DNA from: Bifidobacterium olomucense
GTDB taxonomy: Bacteria > Actinomycetota > Actinomycetes > Actinomycetales > Bifidobacteriaceae
Length of the DNA stretch: 64,000 bases
Assembly: GCF_012932375.1 (NCBI RefSeq)
Contig: NZ_JAAIIG010000003.1
Coordinates: 186,001-250,000, forward strand
Direction of reading: 5' to 3'
Shown: in pieces, positions 45,808-56,128 of the stretch
How positions within the stretch are numbered: the stretch's first letter is position 1
Layout: each line of letters begins with the position of its first letter
The notes under the pieces: model-generated
Seen by the model: the letters and a program-made list of their open reading frames with translations, nothing else
What the model was told of the DNA's origin: nothing
Databases searched by the model: none
Position numbers and translations under genes: made by a program

Positions 45808-48800
45808 TTAGAGCATCGTCTTCAGGAACTTTCCGGTCCAGGAGTCCTCGCATTCAGCGACCTGTTCCGGGGTGCCTTGAGTGACGATGGTGCCTCCTCC
45901 GTCACCGCCTTCCGGACCTAGATCGATCAGCCAATCCGCTTCCTTGATTACATCGAGGTTATGCTCGATGACGATAACGGTATTTCCTTTGTCCACTAAG
46001 GATTGCAGCACCTTCAGCAGCTTGTTCACATCCTCGAAGTGAAGGCCTGTGGTCGGCTCATCAAGTATGTACACGGTTTTGCCGTCAGACCTGCGCTGCA
46101 GTTCGGTGGCGAGCTTTACTCGCTGCGATTCACCGCCCGAAAGCGTTGGAGCGGGCTGCCCGAGACGAATGTAACCGAGGCCCACATCCACCAGGGTCTT
46201 GAGATACCGGGAAATGCCGGTGTACGCCTTGAAGAAATCTGCGGCTTCCTCGATGGGCATGTTGAGGATGTCAGCGACGGTTTTGCCGTTGTAGGTGACC
46301 TCTAGCGTCTCACGGTTGTACCGTTTGCCGTGGCAGACCTCGCAGTCCACGTATACGTCCGGCAGGAAGTTCATCTCGATCTTGAGCGTACCGTCACCAT
46401 GACAGGTCTCGCAGCGACCGCCTTTCACGTTGAAGCTAAAGCGCCCCGGCCCATAGCCACGCACCTGCGCTTCGGGGGTCTTGGCGAACAGCGTACGAAT
46501 CTTATCCCAGACACCGGTGTAGGTGGCGGGGTTGGATCGTGGTGTGCGACCGATGGGGTTCTGATCCACATGGATCACTTTGCGCACCTGATCGATGCCC
46601 TCCACACGTATGTGCTTGCCGGGCACGATGCGTGCGCCGTTGAGCTTGTCCGCAAGCACCGGGTAGAGGATCGTATTCACCAGCGAGGATTTGCCGGAGC
46701 CGGAAACACCGGTGACCACAGTGAGGACACCAAGGGGGAAGCTCACGTCGATGTTCTTGAGATTGTTCTCGCGTGCACCGACCACCTTGAGCACCTTGGT
46801 CTTGTGTACCTTGCGCCGGTGGGCAGGCACGGCGATCTCACGCCGGTGAGCGATGTAATCGCCGGTGATGGAACGCTTTGCTTCGATGAGATGCTTGGCG
46901 GGGCCTGAATAGATGACCTCGCCACCATGTTCGCCGGCACCAGGACCAATGTCCACCACCCAATCGGCTTGACGTATCGTGTCCTCGTCATGCTCAACCA
47001 CGATGAGTGTGTTGCCAAGGTCACGCAAATGATGCAATGTCTCGATGAGTCGTTCATTGTCGCGCTGGTGCAGGCCAATGGACGGCTCGTCCAACACGTA
47101 CATGACACCGACCAGACCGGAACCGATCTGCGTGGCGAGACGAATGCGCTGCGCCTCACCGCCGGAGAGCGTGGCAGCAGCACGAGACAGCGTCAGGTAA
47201 TCCAAACCGACATCGTTGAGGAAGCCAAGACGCGCTTTGATCTCCTTGAGCACTTCGCCGGCAATCATCTGCGCAGCGCCTTCGAGCTTCAGCCCGTTGA
47301 CCCATTCCAGTTCGCGGACCACCGGCATGTCACACACGTCGAAGATGGACTTGCCATCCACGGTGACCGCCAGAACCTCGGGCTTGAGCCTTCGTCCATG
47401 GCATACCTGACAGGGCACCTCACGCATGTAGGACTCGTAATATTCGCGCATAGACTGCGAATCGGTTTCATCATGACGACGCATCAGCGTGCGTACCACG
47501 CCTTCGAAACCGGTGGAGTATTCGCGCAAGCGTCCCCAACGATTGCGGTAGGATACGTCCACCTTGAAGTCATGGCCGTACAGGATGTCATGCTTGACCT
47601 CGTCCGGCAGCTCCTTCCATGGGGTCTTCATGGAGAAACCCATCTCGCGGGCGAGTCCTTCGAGAATATGCCCGTAATACTGAGACGTCATCTTGGTGCC
47701 GCTCCATGGCTCGATGACGCCTTCAGACAAAGACTTGTCCGGGTCGGAAATGATGAGGTCGGGGTCGATTTCCAGCTTGAAACCCAAGCCGGTGCATGCC
47801 GGACAGGCACCATAGGGCGCATTGAAGGAGAACGTACGTGGTTCGATTTCATCGAGCTCCAGCGTATGGCCGTTGGGACAGCTGCGGTGTTCGGAGAACG
47901 GTTGACGACGAGCCGGGCTATCTTCCTCCTCGTCCACGAAATCGACGACGATGCTGCCATTTGCAATTTTCAATGCAGTCTCCACCGAATCGGTGAGACG
48001 CTGCCGAATGCCGTCCTTGACCACAAGACGATCCACCACCACTTCGATGGTGTGTTTCTTCTGTTTGACGAGTTTGATGTCGTCGGACAGCTGCTTCATC
48101 TCACCGTCGATAAGGGCGCGGGCGTATCCGTCGGAACGCAACAATTCGAGCATGTCCACGAACTCGCCTTTGCGTCCTTTGACCACGGGGGCCAGAATCT
48201 GGAATCGCGTACGTTCCGGGTAGTCCAGTAATGCGTCCACGATCTGCTGCGGGGTCTGCGACGCCACCGGCTCACCGCATTCAGGACAATGCGGTACGCC
48301 GGTGCGCGCGAACAAAAGTCGCAGATAGTCGTAGATTTCAGTGATGGTGCCGACCGTGGATCGCGGATTACGGTTCGTGGTTTTCTGATCAATGGAGACG
48401 GCCGGGCTCAGTCCCTCAATGAAGTCGACATCCGGCTTATCCATCTGTCCTAGGAACTGACGGGCGTATGCGGACAGCGACTCGACATACCGGCGCTGGC
48501 CTTCGGCAAACAAGGTGTCGAACGCGAGTGATGATTTACCTGAGCCGGACAGACCGGTGAACACCACCATGCGGTTGCGCGGAATCGCCAGATCCACGTT
48601 TTTGAGATTATGTTCGCGAGCGCCTTGGATGGTGATCTTGAGATCATTGGGAATGTATGAGATATCCGCTACGAGCGCCCCGTCATGCTCCACGAGCGGC
48701 GCTTTTCTGATCTCCCTTGACAGGAACGAGTCGCTGGTCATCACTTTTTCGACGATGACCTCGCCGTTTCTGCTTTTGGTCCGCCGTGCAACGTCGTTCT

Positions 48801-48834
48801 GCGTTGTCGCCACAGTCTCCCCGCTTTCCGTCAA
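45808..48834 (-). CDS. uvrA: UvrABC excinuclease subunit A
   Basis: The ~1008-residue damage-recognition ATPase has two ABC modules: Walker [18 protein letters not shown] (near residue 99) and [17 protein letters not shown] (near 715), ABC signatures [13 protein letters not shown] and [13 protein letters not shown], and zinc-binding Cys pairs ([17 protein letters not shown]-like [11 protein letters not shown]...[10 protein letters not shown]). The frame opens with TTG at 48834; a GTG at 48813 (VATTQNDV) with GGGGAG just upstream is an alternative. The first ~55 residues are not conserved. A perfect LexA box lies ~95 bp upstream. Confidence 0.96.
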   Translation of the reverse strand: MTESGETVATTQNDVARRTKSRNGEVIVEKVMTSDSFLSREIRKAPLVEHDGALVADISYIPNDLKITIQGAREHNLKNVDLAIPRNRMVVFTGLSGSGKSSLAFDTLFAEGQRRYVESLSAYARQFLGQMDKPDVDFIEGLSPAVSIDQKTTNRNPRSTVGTITEIYDYLRLLFARTGVPHCPECGEPVASQTPQQIVDALLDYPERTRFQILAPVVKGRKGEFVDMLELLRSDGYARALIDGEMKQLSDDIKLVKQKKHTIEVVVDRLVVKDGIRQRLTDSVETALKIANGSIVVDFVDEEEDSPARRQPFSEHRSCPNGHTLELDEIEPRTFSFNAPYGACPACTGLGFKLEIDPDLIISDPDKSLSEGVIEPWSGTKMTSQYYGHILEGLAREMGFSMKTPWKELPDEVKHDILYGHDFKVDVSYRNRWGRLREYSTGFEGVVRTLMRRHDETDSQSMREYYESYMREVPCQVCHGRRLKPEVLAVTVDGKSIFDVCDMPVVRELEWVNGLKLEGAAQMIAGEVLKEIKARLGFLNDVGLDYLTLSRAAATLSGGEAQRIRLATQIGSGLVGVMYVLDEPSIGLHQRDNERLIETLHHLRDLGNTLIVVEHDEDTIRQADWVVDIGPGAGEHGGEVIYSGPAKHLIEAKRSITGDYIAHRREIAVPAHRRKVHKTKVLKVVGARENNLKNIDVSFPLGVLTVVTGVSGSGKSSLVNTILYPVLADKLNGARIVPGKHIRVEGIDQVRKVIHVDQNPIGRTPRSNPATYTGVWDKIRTLFAKTPEAQVRGYGPGRFSFNVKGGRCETCHGDGTLKIEMNFLPDVYVDCEVCHGKRYNRETLEVTYNGKTVADILNMPIEEAADFFKAYTGISRYLKTLVDVGLGYIRLGQPAPTLSGGESQRVKLATELQRRSDGKTVYILDEPTTGLHFEDVNKLLKVLQSLVDKGNTVIVIEHNLDVIKEADWLIDLGPEGGDGGGTIVTQGTPEQVAECEDSWTGKFLKTML

Positions 48835-48927
48835 TGCTTACTGTCATGCGTGCTTCCGGGACATCTCATTTTCTGGAGGCATGCATGCCAAGTCCGTCCC
48901 AAGGATACCCGATTCCCCGACAATATT

Positions 48928-48941
48928 CGAACACACGTTCG
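48928..48941. promoter_or_regulatory. LexA (SOS) box upstream of uvrA
   Basis: CGAACACACGTTCG matches the CGAAC-N4-GTTCG consensus exactly, about 95 bases upstream of the uvrA start. TTGTCG and TATTGT nearby on the minus strand could serve as promoter elements. The rest of the 292-bp gap between uvrA and mscL holds nothing else I recognise. Confidence 0.85.
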
Positions 48942-49126
48942 ACAATGTGTTGGTTCGTGTTGTCTTGTGCTGCAGCCATTTGGCGGTGCCCGGCAAAGAC
49001 GCATTGGTCTCGTTGGCGTCAGCTATGAGCGATAATGAGGTGAGCGTCGCCTTTCGCCCTGTACGACGGTATTCGGATAGTGTTCATCCGTAAACATATA
49101 CGGTGAATTCATATAGAGGAGTTGCC

Positions 49127-49570
49127 ATGATCGATGGGTTCAAGAAGTTCATTGCGAGGGGGAACGTGATCGATATGGCGGTCGGTGTGGTGATGGGCAG
49201 TGCGGTCACTTCAGTGGTGAATGCGATTGTCAACAGCCTCATCAACCCGCTGATTGCCATGGTGTTCGGCAAGCCGGATATGAGTGGGCTGCTGGCGTTC
49301 ACGTTCAACGGCGCTACGGTGTCGTTGGGCGCGATTTTGGGCTCACTGCTGAATTTTCTGGTGATTGCCGTGGCCGTGTATTTCTTCATTCTGGTGCCGA
49401 TCAACAAGTTCCGCGACATGTCTGATGCACTGCTGATGAAGGCCAAGCTCAAGCAGGAGGCTGAAGATGCAGCCAGGAAGCCGGAAACCACGCCCGAAGA
49501 GCAAACCGTGCTTCTATTGACCGAAATCCGCGATCAGCTCGTCAGGCAATCCAAGTCGTCACTCCGGTGA
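49127..49570 (+). CDS. mscL: Large-conductance mechanosensitive channel
   Basis: This 147-residue protein opens MIDGFKKFIARGNVIDMAVGVVMGSAVTSVVNAIV, the MscL N-terminal helix and first membrane segment, and has a second membrane segment SLLNFLVIAVAVYFFILVPINK before a charged C-terminal helix (LLTEIRDQLVRQ). It opens under membrane tension to release solutes during hypo-osmotic shock. ATG at 49127 follows GAGGAG at 5 bases; an earlier ATG at 49103 lacks a site. Divergent from uvrA. Confidence 0.95.
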   Translation: MIDGFKKFIARGNVIDMAVGVVMGSAVTSVVNAIVNSLINPLIAMVFGKPDMSGLLAFTFNGATVSLGAILGSLLNFLVIAVAVYFFILVPINKFRDMSDALLMKAKLKQEAEDAARKPETTPEEQTVLLLTEIRDQLVRQSKSSLR

Positions 49571-49639
49571 GATTCATTTCATTCGTCGATTGTGTGTAGT
49601 CACATTCCGGTGACATTTGAGCTGGAAGAATCGGATGAT

Positions 49640-50005
49640 ATGAGACAATTCATTTCCCGTTGGTTGGTGTTGACGATTGCGGCAGCTGTCATGGTCGCTG
49701 TATTGCCCGGCATGGAGGCGGTGGGCGAGCCACCGATTCTTGGCGTCGCCGCATTCTCGCTATTCATGGCGTTGATCAACGCGTCGGTCAAGCCGGTCGT
49801 GCATATGCTCGCTTTGCCGATTTCCATCCTGAGCCTTGGCTTGTTCGCGCTGATTCTCAACTGGCTGTTCATGGAACTCGCCTCATATCTTGCGTTTTCC
49901 TTGTTTGATGTGGGCGTGATCATCCATGGCTTCTGGTGGTCGGTACTTGGCTCGGTCATCATGTCGATGGTTTCCAGCCTTGTCAGCAGCATCATTGGCG
50001 AATGA
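49640..50005 (+). CDS. Small four-helix membrane protein (phage-holin-4/YvlD-like family)
   Basis: The 121-residue protein is almost entirely hydrophobic with four likely membrane segments and the pattern LFMALINASVKPVVHMLALPISILSLGLFALILNWLFMELASYL, matching the PF04020-type family (YvlD-like, sometimes labelled phage holin). Function is unknown and no phage genes are nearby. GTG starts at 49592 and 49610 and ATG 49640 are possible; I chose the ATG because similarity begins there, but the ribosome site is poor. 69 bp after mscL, likely co-transcribed. Confidence 0.78.
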   Translation: MRQFISRWLVLTIAAAVMVAVLPGMEAVGEPPILGVAAFSLFMALINASVKPVVHMLALPISILSLGLFALILNWLFMELASYLAFSLFDVGVIIHGFWWSVLGSVIMSMVSSLVSSIIGE

Positions 50006-50152
50006 CAGCCGCTCAAATGCGTGGAAACACGAATCACTGCCCCATTGAATACGATTGTGCGCATGCGCCGAATCATATTCGAGGCATGCGCGCAATAATC
50101 AGCCGACTCGATTTATCGGTTAACTCGGCTTGAGAGCGCTGAGAAACGCTTA

Positions 50153-50473
50153 TTACTCAAGCGCCGCGCCCTTATTCTCTGAAATGAAGAACATGATGAT
50201 GAACGCGATGATGTAAATGGATGCGATGGTGGCCAGAGCGAAGCCGAAACCATGGCCGGTGGCGACTGCTGCGATGACAACCGGTCCCAGGCCGCCGCCG
50301 ATGAAACGCCCGGTGTTGTACAGGGCGGTCTGGGCAGTGGCGCGCAGCTCGGTCGGGAACAGTTCGGAGATGAGCGCGCCATAGCCACCGATCATGCCAT
50401 TGACGAATAGGCCACGCCATCCAAAAGCAGTGAGAATCGGGGCACTCAGCAAGGATGCGAGCAGTACGCCCTC
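50153..50473 (-). pseudogene. Remnant of an MFS transporter (N-terminus lost, internal deletion)
   Basis: The frame encodes ~106 residues: SAPILTAFGWRGLFVNGM, typical of the middle of MFS sugar/organic-acid transporters, is joined directly to IGGYGALISELFPTELRATAQ, typical of the tenth/eleventh helix, then two final helices and ISENKGAALE. About 200 residues expected between them and everything before are missing. The frame begins right after, and in the same frame as, the stop codon of the amino acid permease gene. It has no start codon with a ribosome site other than TTG 50452. Non-functional. Confidence 0.8.
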
Positions 50474-51928
50474 TCACTTCTCCGTGTCGGTTTCCTTGTC
50501 CTTACGGCGTCGTTCCAGCATGTAATAGCCGGCATAGCAACAGGCGACGAACGGAACCATGCAGTAGAGCGTCGAGCGTTGCGTTTCGTCGAGTACCACG
50601 AGCACAAGCGCACCTATGCACATGACTATGGCCAACCAAGGCAGTACGGGGAAACCAGGCGCCCGGTAGCCGAGCTCAGACACGCTATGCCCCGCTTGCG
50701 CCCATTCATGTCGGAAACGGATGTGGCATACGCATACGGAGAACCACACCACAAGCGTAGCCAGACCGGAAACAGCCACAAGCACCAGATACACCGTGGA
50801 TGCGGCAACTACCGAAGAGAGCAACGCCAGCAGCGAGCCGGCCATGGAGAACAATACGGCCCATACCGGCACGCCATGGAAGTTGGTTTTGGCGAAACGA
50901 ACAGGAATGAGCCGTTCCTTGGCCAGCGACCAGACCATGCGCGAGCATACGTACAGGCCGGAGTTCGCAGCGGAAAGCACAGCCGTCAGAACCACGAAAT
51001 TCATCACGTCTCCCGCAAACGGCATACCGATCGACTGGAATACGAGCACGAACGGACTGGTCTCCACCCCTGCCTGATGCCATGGGATCAAGGCGGCCAT
51101 CACTGCGATGGACCCGATGAAGAACATGGCCAGACGAAACACCGTGGTGTGTACGGCTTTCGGGATGGCACGACCGGGATCCTTCGTCTCGCCGGCGGCT
51201 ACGCCCACCACTTCGGTGCCGGAGAATGCAAACACCACGGTCAGCAACGTGGAGAACACGGGAGCGAATCCGTTGGGGAACCAACCGTCTGATACAAAGT
51301 TGTTGAATAGGGGCGCATGGTCGTATCCGCTAATCGGTATTGCGCCGAAAATAGCCAGCAAACCGATGATGATGAACGCCACGATGGCGAACACTTTGAT
51401 TGAGGCGAACCAGAATTCCGCCTCGCCATATAGCCGAACAGACAGAATGTTCAAAGCGAACACCACGATGATGAACAAGGCGGACCACACCCATGAGGGA
51501 GAATCGGGAAACCAACGCTGCATAAGCAGTCCAGCCGCCGTGAATTCGCTGGCCAACGCCACCGCCCAGTTGAGCCAGTAGAGGATGGCTATGGTGAACG
51601 CGCTGCCGGGACCTATGAATCGCTTCGCATACAAATGGAAACTACCCGCATACGGCATGGCCACGGACAACTCGCCCAAGGAAACCATCACGCAGTAGAC
51701 GAGCAGCGAACCTACACCATATGCCAGAATCGCGCCCAGCGGGCCTGCCTGATGAATCGTATAACCAGAGGAGACAAACAGACCGGTACCGATCACGCCG
51801 CCCAATGAGATCATGGTCAGATGACGGGATTCCATTTTCCGTTCAAGACCAGTGCCACTGGTCGTACCGGTTGCGTCGTCTGCATTCAACGTCCCGGTAG
51901 CGGGCGTGACCTTTCCGTCGTCCGACAT
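50474..51928 (-). CDS. Amino acid permease, APC superfamily (AAT family)
   Basis: This 484-residue transporter has twelve likely membrane segments. After a ~30-residue hydrophilic N-terminus comes LERKMESRHLTMISLGGVIGTGLFVSSGYTIHQAGPLGAILAYGVGSLLVYCVM, the standard first-helix signature, and later FSGTEVVGVAAGETKDPGRAIPKAVH (residues ~245-270). It resembles lysine- or S-methylmethionine/GABA-type permeases; the substrate is unknown. GAAGGAG-like bases (AAGGAG, from ctccttc) lie 5' of the ATG. Directly followed by the MFS remnant, so the stop codon marks a rearrangement junction, but this protein looks full length. Confidence 0.9.
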   Translation of the reverse strand: MSDDGKVTPATGTLNADDATGTTSGTGLERKMESRHLTMISLGGVIGTGLFVSSGYTIHQAGPLGAILAYGVGSLLVYCVMVSLGELSVAMPYAGSFHLYAKRFIGPGSAFTIAILYWLNWAVALASEFTAAGLLMQRWFPDSPSWVWSALFIIVVFALNILSVRLYGEAEFWFASIKVFAIVAFIIIGLLAIFGAIPISGYDHAPLFNNFVSDGWFPNGFAPVFSTLLTVVFAFSGTEVVGVAAGETKDPGRAIPKAVHTTVFRLAMFFIGSIAVMAALIPWHQAGVETSPFVLVFQSIGMPFAGDVMNFVVLTAVLSAANSGLYVCSRMVWSLAKERLIPVRFAKTNFHGVPVWAVLFSMAGSLLALLSSVVAASTVYLVLVAVSGLATLVVWFSVCVCHIRFRHEWAQAGHSVSELGYRAPGFPVLPWLAIVMCIGALVLVVLDETQRSTLYCMVPFVACCYAGYYMLERRRKDKETDTEK

Positions 51929-52040
51929 GCCTTCAAACTCCTTCGGTCATGGATGGTTTGTCACGAATGGACTTCCCCATGATAGCCGGACATCGGCCTA
52001 GACGGTGAATTATATGATGATCTATCACGTTCTTATCGTT

Positions 52041-52880
52041 CTATCGCCAGGCTTTGAGCACGTCAGACGGTATTTGAGAGGCGTCAAAACGATAATGTCC
52101 GGTGACGCTCATGCGCTTTTTGAACGCAAAATAATCGTTTTCGCGCTGCTGTTGCCCCATGTTATGGATGACATAGGGCAGCCCGGTCGCATCACGTTTG
52201 TCGGAAATGATACCGATGTGTTTGGTATGCGAGAACACCACGATGTCGCCGGCTTGCCACTGATCTTTGTCTGCAGGATCATCGGTCAGTCTCCGCGCAT
52301 ATTTGGCGAAGAATACATCAAGCACACCGGTACGACGGAAGTCGATATTCGGATCCGGACTCGGTGCCACCGTGGCATAGGAGGCCGGATCGGCTGATAT
52401 ATCAGCATCGACCATGGCCTTAAGGTCATATCCGGCTTCTCTGAAGGCACGCCAAACGACGTCCGTGCAAGCGCCTCGCTCATCCGGTGGATATCCGCCT
52501 TGGTAATAGCCGTCGTCATATTGGGGCTTGTTGGCCGCATCCGCTAAAGCGCCGGCGAGAATATCAGAGTAATCGTCTTTGCCGTTGTTATTGAAATCGA
52601 TCGAACTGGCCTGTCTGGGGTACTGGCGCTCCGCTTCCTGTTGAGACATGATCGCGGTATCGTCGGATCTGTTTGCGCCGGCAGATGCGATGGTCTCGAC
52701 GAGGCTGTCGCCAAGTGGCCGCCATGGCAACCCTGCCATGTGATGGACAGCAAATGCTCCTGCGGCGCACATAAGGGCGATCAATGCAAAGGCAACGCCT
52801 GCGGCGACCCGACGCTTGATTTTCCGCTGTCCATCACGAGGCATAATGCCATTCCCAGGATTCATATGCTGCGCCATCAT
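52041..52880 (-). CDS. Membrane-anchored DUF1287 protein
   Basis: The 279-residue protein has a basic N-terminus, one membrane segment (VAAGVAFALIALMCAAGAFAV, residues ~24-44), an external linker, then the DUF1287 domain: CTDVVWRAFREAGYDLKAMVDADI, DPNIDFRRTGVLDVFFAKYA, WQAGDIVVFSHTKHIGIISD and VIHNMGQ. The Cys/His arrangement (CTD...HIGI) recalls NlpC/P60-like cysteine peptidases, so a wall-related hydrolase is possible but unproven. Start chosen at ATG 52880 (GAGGGG before it); 52904 is an alternative. Stands alone. Confidence 0.82.
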   Translation of the reverse strand: MMAQHMNPGNGIMPRDGQRKIKRRVAAGVAFALIALMCAAGAFAVHHMAGLPWRPLGDSLVETIASAGANRSDDTAIMSQQEAERQYPRQASSIDFNNNGKDDYSDILAGALADAANKPQYDDGYYQGGYPPDERGACTDVVWRAFREAGYDLKAMVDADISADPASYATVAPSPDPNIDFRRTGVLDVFFAKYARRLTDDPADKDQWQAGDIVVFSHTKHIGIISDKRDATGLPYVIHNMGQQQRENDYFAFKKRMSVTGHYRFDASQIPSDVLKAWR

Positions 52881-53063
52881 ACGCCCCTCATTCATTTGGA
52901 TCACCCATTGTCACAATTGTATGCACCTCATTTTCTCCTTACACCGTCATCTACAGTTTGCGCATGATACGCGTATCACTTTTTTCTGAACAACATGTTG
53001 TTGTTATAGCTTTTCGCAATAAACAGACATCATGTTGATTGACTATTGAATGCTGAAACAAAA

Positions 53064-53086
53064 TACTCCCCTCATAGAGGGGAGTA
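53064..53086 (-). terminator. Rho-independent terminator of hisF-hisI-trpE
   Basis: Perfect 10-bp stem TACTCCCCTC (53064-53073) with 53077-53086, loop ATA, followed on the minus strand by TTTTGTTT. It begins 26 bases after the trpE stop. Confidence 0.9.
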
Positions 53087-53111
53087 CATACGTATCCGAT
53101 GCCTTGTGCTG

Positions 53112-54668
53112 TCAGAGCTCGCGCAGTTGCGCCGCGATCTGAACAGCTTCCACACTGGCCTCCGCCTTGTTCCGAGTCTCCTGCCATTCAGTGGCAGGCA
53201 CGGAGTCAAGCACGATGCCCGCGCCTGCCTGCACACTCGCCTCATGGTCTCGCAGGAATGCGGTGCGAATGGCGATGGCCATATCCAGATTGCCGGAGAA
53301 ATCGAAATAGCCGACAGTGCCACCGTAGATGCCACGATCCGCAGGTTCCAGCTCGTCGATAATCTCAATGGCGCGAGGCTTAGGCGCGCCGGAGAGCGTG
53401 CCCGCCGGGAATGCAGAGGTAAATACATCGAACGCGGTCATGGACGGGTTCACGCGGCCAGTTACTGTGGAGCAGATGTGCATGATATGGCTGAAGCGTT
53501 TGATGTCCATTAGGGATACGACTTCGACCGTGGTCGGATCGCAGACACGGCTAAGGTCGTTGCGCGCCAGATCCACCAGCATGATATGTTCGCTGCGTTC
53601 CTTCGGATCGGCAAGCAATTCCTTGGCGAGCTTCTCGTCTTCCTCCGGTGTAGCGCCGCGCGGGCGCGAGCCGGCGATCGGGAAGGTCATGGCATGGCCG
53701 TTGTCCACTTTGATGAGGGTTTCGGGGCTGGAGCCGATCACATTGAAGTCACGCCCCTGTGCATCGGTCAACGCCATGAAATACATGTACGGACTCGGAT
53801 TGAGAGTGCGCAACACGCGATATACATCGAACGGATCGGCCGGCGAATCAATGTCGAGCCGCTGGGAGATAACTACCTGGAACACGTCGCCATCAACAAT
53901 GTGCCGCTTGGCCGCTTCCACCGCATGTTCATAATGGCTCTTCTCCGTACGGAAACGGAGCACAGGCTGTGCAACGGTCTCGTCCAGCACATTAACGCGT
54001 GCTTCGCCCAACGTCGGTGTGGCCGCATCGCGCTGCATTTGATCGAGTCTGGCAATGGCTTCATTGTAAGCGGCGTCCGCACGCGTAGGCTTGTCGTCAA
54101 CGTTCACCGCATTGGCGATCAGCCACACGGAACCAGATACATGGTCCACCACGGCAATATCCGTAGCCAATGCGAGCACGGTTTCCGGTTGCCCGGTCTC
54201 GTTGGGAGCCTCGGCACGCAGCGTAGGCTCCCAGTGGCGAATCGCATCCCAGCCCACGGTGCCGACCAATCCGCTGGTCAGATTCGGCAGCCCCTCCACA
54301 TGAGGAGCTTTCAGGGTCTTCAACGTGGCATGAGCCACTTCGACCACATCGCCGGTACGAGGCACGCCTGCCGGCACCTTGCCAAGCCAATCAGCTTGAC
54401 CGTCATGCGAACGCAACTGCGCCATCGAATTGACGCCAATGAAGCTGTAGCGACTCCAAGTGCCCCCGAATTCCGCTGATTCAAGGATGAAAGTGCCGCT
54501 ACGTCCGCCGGCGAGCCGTTCATAGAAGCCAACAGGTGTCAGCGAATCAGCGAGCAAGCGACGCACGATCGGAATCACACGATATCCCTCGTCGGCCAGC
54601 TCATGGAACTGTTCGCGACTGGGCCAGGTCGCTCCCCATTTCAAATGCTTGACGCTGCATTCGCTCAT
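53112..54668 (-). CDS. trpE: Anthranilate synthase component I
   Basis: The 518-residue enzyme forms anthranilate from chorismate with ammonia or glutamine supplied by TrpG. The N-terminal half has the tryptophan-binding LLES-type region (GTFILESAEFGGTWSRYSFIG); the chorismate-binding domain shows DVFQVVISQRLDI, IGSSPETLIK, FPIAGSRPRGATPEED, ERSEHIMLVDLARNDLSRVC, HICSTVTGRV, FPAGTLSGAPKPRAIEII and YGGTVGYFDFSGNLDMAIAIRT. Full length. It follows hisI by 42 bp; hisF-hisI-trpE is a common actinobacterial string. trpG and the rest of trp genes are not in the window; I saw no leader-peptide attenuator. Confidence 0.97.
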   Translation of the reverse strand: MSECSVKHLKWGATWPSREQFHELADEGYRVIPIVRRLLADSLTPVGFYERLAGGRSGTFILESAEFGGTWSRYSFIGVNSMAQLRSHDGQADWLGKVPAGVPRTGDVVEVAHATLKTLKAPHVEGLPNLTSGLVGTVGWDAIRHWEPTLRAEAPNETGQPETVLALATDIAVVDHVSGSVWLIANAVNVDDKPTRADAAYNEAIARLDQMQRDAATPTLGEARVNVLDETVAQPVLRFRTEKSHYEHAVEAAKRHIVDGDVFQVVISQRLDIDSPADPFDVYRVLRTLNPSPYMYFMALTDAQGRDFNVIGSSPETLIKVDNGHAMTFPIAGSRPRGATPEEDEKLAKELLADPKERSEHIMLVDLARNDLSRVCDPTTVEVVSLMDIKRFSHIMHICSTVTGRVNPSMTAFDVFTSAFPAGTLSGAPKPRAIEIIDELEPADRGIYGGTVGYFDFSGNLDMAIAIRTAFLRDHEASVQAGAGIVLDSVPATEWQETRNKAEASVEAVQIAAQLREL

Positions 54669-54710
54669 ACGAATCCTCCTTTGGAAAAGCTGTATGGACA
54701 GGACGCCGAA

Positions 54711-55121
54711 TCACTGGTCGGCAGGACGGTGACCCTCGACTACAGGCAACGGGCCACCTTCAAGGAAGCAGCTGCGCTTGCCGGTATGGCAAGCGGCACC
54801 CACCTGATCGACTTCCACCAGCAATGCATCACCATCGCAATCAAGCGAAACACCCTTGACGTACTGCACGTGGCCTGATGTATCACCCTTACGCCAGTAT
54901 TCCTGTCGTGACCGGGACCAGAAGGTCACCCGTCCAGTCGTCAAAGTGCGGCGCAACGCCTCATCATTCATATACCCAACCATCAGCACTTCACGGGTGT
55001 CGTACTGCTGCACCACAGCCGCGACCAAGCCTTTGGCATCACGCTTGAGCCGTTCGGCGATGCGCGGGTCCAGCGTTTCGGTGTTGTCGTACGCAATGGT
55101 TTCGGTGGTTGTATTCGTCAT
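54711..55121 (-). CDS. hisI: Phosphoribosyl-AMP cyclohydrolase
   Basis: This 136-residue protein opens the adenine ring of phosphoribosyl-AMP in histidine synthesis (third step). It has the full core [47 protein letters not shown], the metal-binding [15 protein letters not shown] and the Cys-rich [11 protein letters not shown]. It is monofunctional (no HisE part). The ATG at 55121 has GAGGAA very close; the ATG at 55133 is a possible alternative. 40 bp after hisF. Confidence 0.95.
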   Translation of the reverse strand: MTNTTTETIAYDNTETLDPRIAERLKRDAKGLVAAVVQQYDTREVLMVGYMNDEALRRTLTTGRVTFWSRSRQEYWRKGDTSGHVQYVKGVSLDCDGDALLVEVDQVGAACHTGKRSCFLEGGPLPVVEGHRPADQ

Positions 55122-55161
55122 TTCCTCTTGCATTTCGTGTTGTTATTTCGTTTCAGCATTT

Positions 55162-55932
55162 TCAGCGCACGGTGTAGCCGTGCTTCCTGAGCTCAGCCTT
55201 GACATCGGCGATGGTCATGATGCCGTAATGGAATACAGATGCGGCCAGCACGGCATCGGCACCGGCCTCGATGGCGGGAGGGAAATCTTCGACTTTACCC
55301 GCACCGCCGGAGGCGATAATCGGGATCTTGACTTCCCTGCGTACGGCACGGATCATTTCCAGATCGAAACCTTCCTGAGTACCGTCGGCGTCCATGGAAT
55401 TGAGCAGAATCTCTCCCGCTCCCAGTTCTTCGGCACGCTTGACCCACCAGATGGCATCGATGCCAGTGGATTTACGCCCGCCCATCGTGGTGACTTCGAA
55501 ACCGGACTGCGTGTGTTGTTCGCCTTGCTCACGACGGGCGTCCACGGAGAGCACCAGCACCTGATTACCGAAACGGTCCGCGACACGGCTGATAAGCGAA
55601 GGATCGTTGATTGCCGCGGTATTGACTCCGACCTTGTCCGCGCCACAACGCAATAGGGAATCTACGTCCTCGGGCGTACGCACGCCACCGCCTACAGTCA
55701 TAGGGATGAAGACCTGCTCCGCAGTACGCGAGACCACATCAATCATGGTGCCACGGTGCGAACTGGAGGCGGTCACATCAAGGAACGTGATCTCGTCTGC
55801 GCCTTGACGATAGTATTCGGCAGCCAGCTCTACAGGATCGCCGGCATCCTTAAGGTTTTCGAAATGCACACCTTTCACCACACGACCGGCGTCAACGTCC
55901 AGGCACGGGATGACTCGTACCGCCAACGACAT
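55162..55932 (-). CDS. hisF: Imidazole glycerol phosphate synthase, cyclase subunit
   Basis: The 256-residue TIM barrel forms imidazole glycerol phosphate and AICAR, using ammonia from HisH. The catalytic Asp of the start ([18 protein letters not shown]) and the second catalytic Asp region ([14 protein letters not shown]) are present, as are [29 protein letters not shown] and [15 protein letters not shown] at 55932 follows AGGGGAGAG. AICAR produced here feeds PurH, encoded at 4-5.6 kb. First gene of hisF-hisI-trpE. Confidence 0.97.
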   Translation of the reverse strand: MSLAVRVIPCLDVDAGRVVKGVHFENLKDAGDPVELAAEYYRQGADEITFLDVTASSSHRGTMIDVVSRTAEQVFIPMTVGGGVRTPEDVDSLLRCGADKVGVNTAAINDPSLISRVADRFGNQVLVLSVDARREQGEQHTQSGFEVTTMGGRKSTGIDAIWWVKRAEELGAGEILLNSMDADGTQEGFDLEMIRAVRREVKIPIIASGGAGKVEDFPPAIEAGADAVLAASVFHYGIMTIADVKAELRKHGYTVR

Positions 55933-56128
55933 GCTGCTCTCCCCTGTTCGGCTTTGCATTAACGCCTTTCAGCCTACCTATCTCCCGTTACATGGCTGCG
56001 GGCGTTTCTGGAATATGAGAATCGATACGATTGCGCGCCCAGCGAACCAGCACATGGCATGAATGCGCTCCATGCCTGGATTGTGGGAGAATATGCGATG
56101 GAATATCCGCCAATTCAAGGAGGTTGTG

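Noticed and set aside
49640..50005. Phage holin implying a prophage
   Set aside because: The family name is historical; no lysin, integrase or structural phage genes lie nearby and the gene follows mscL.
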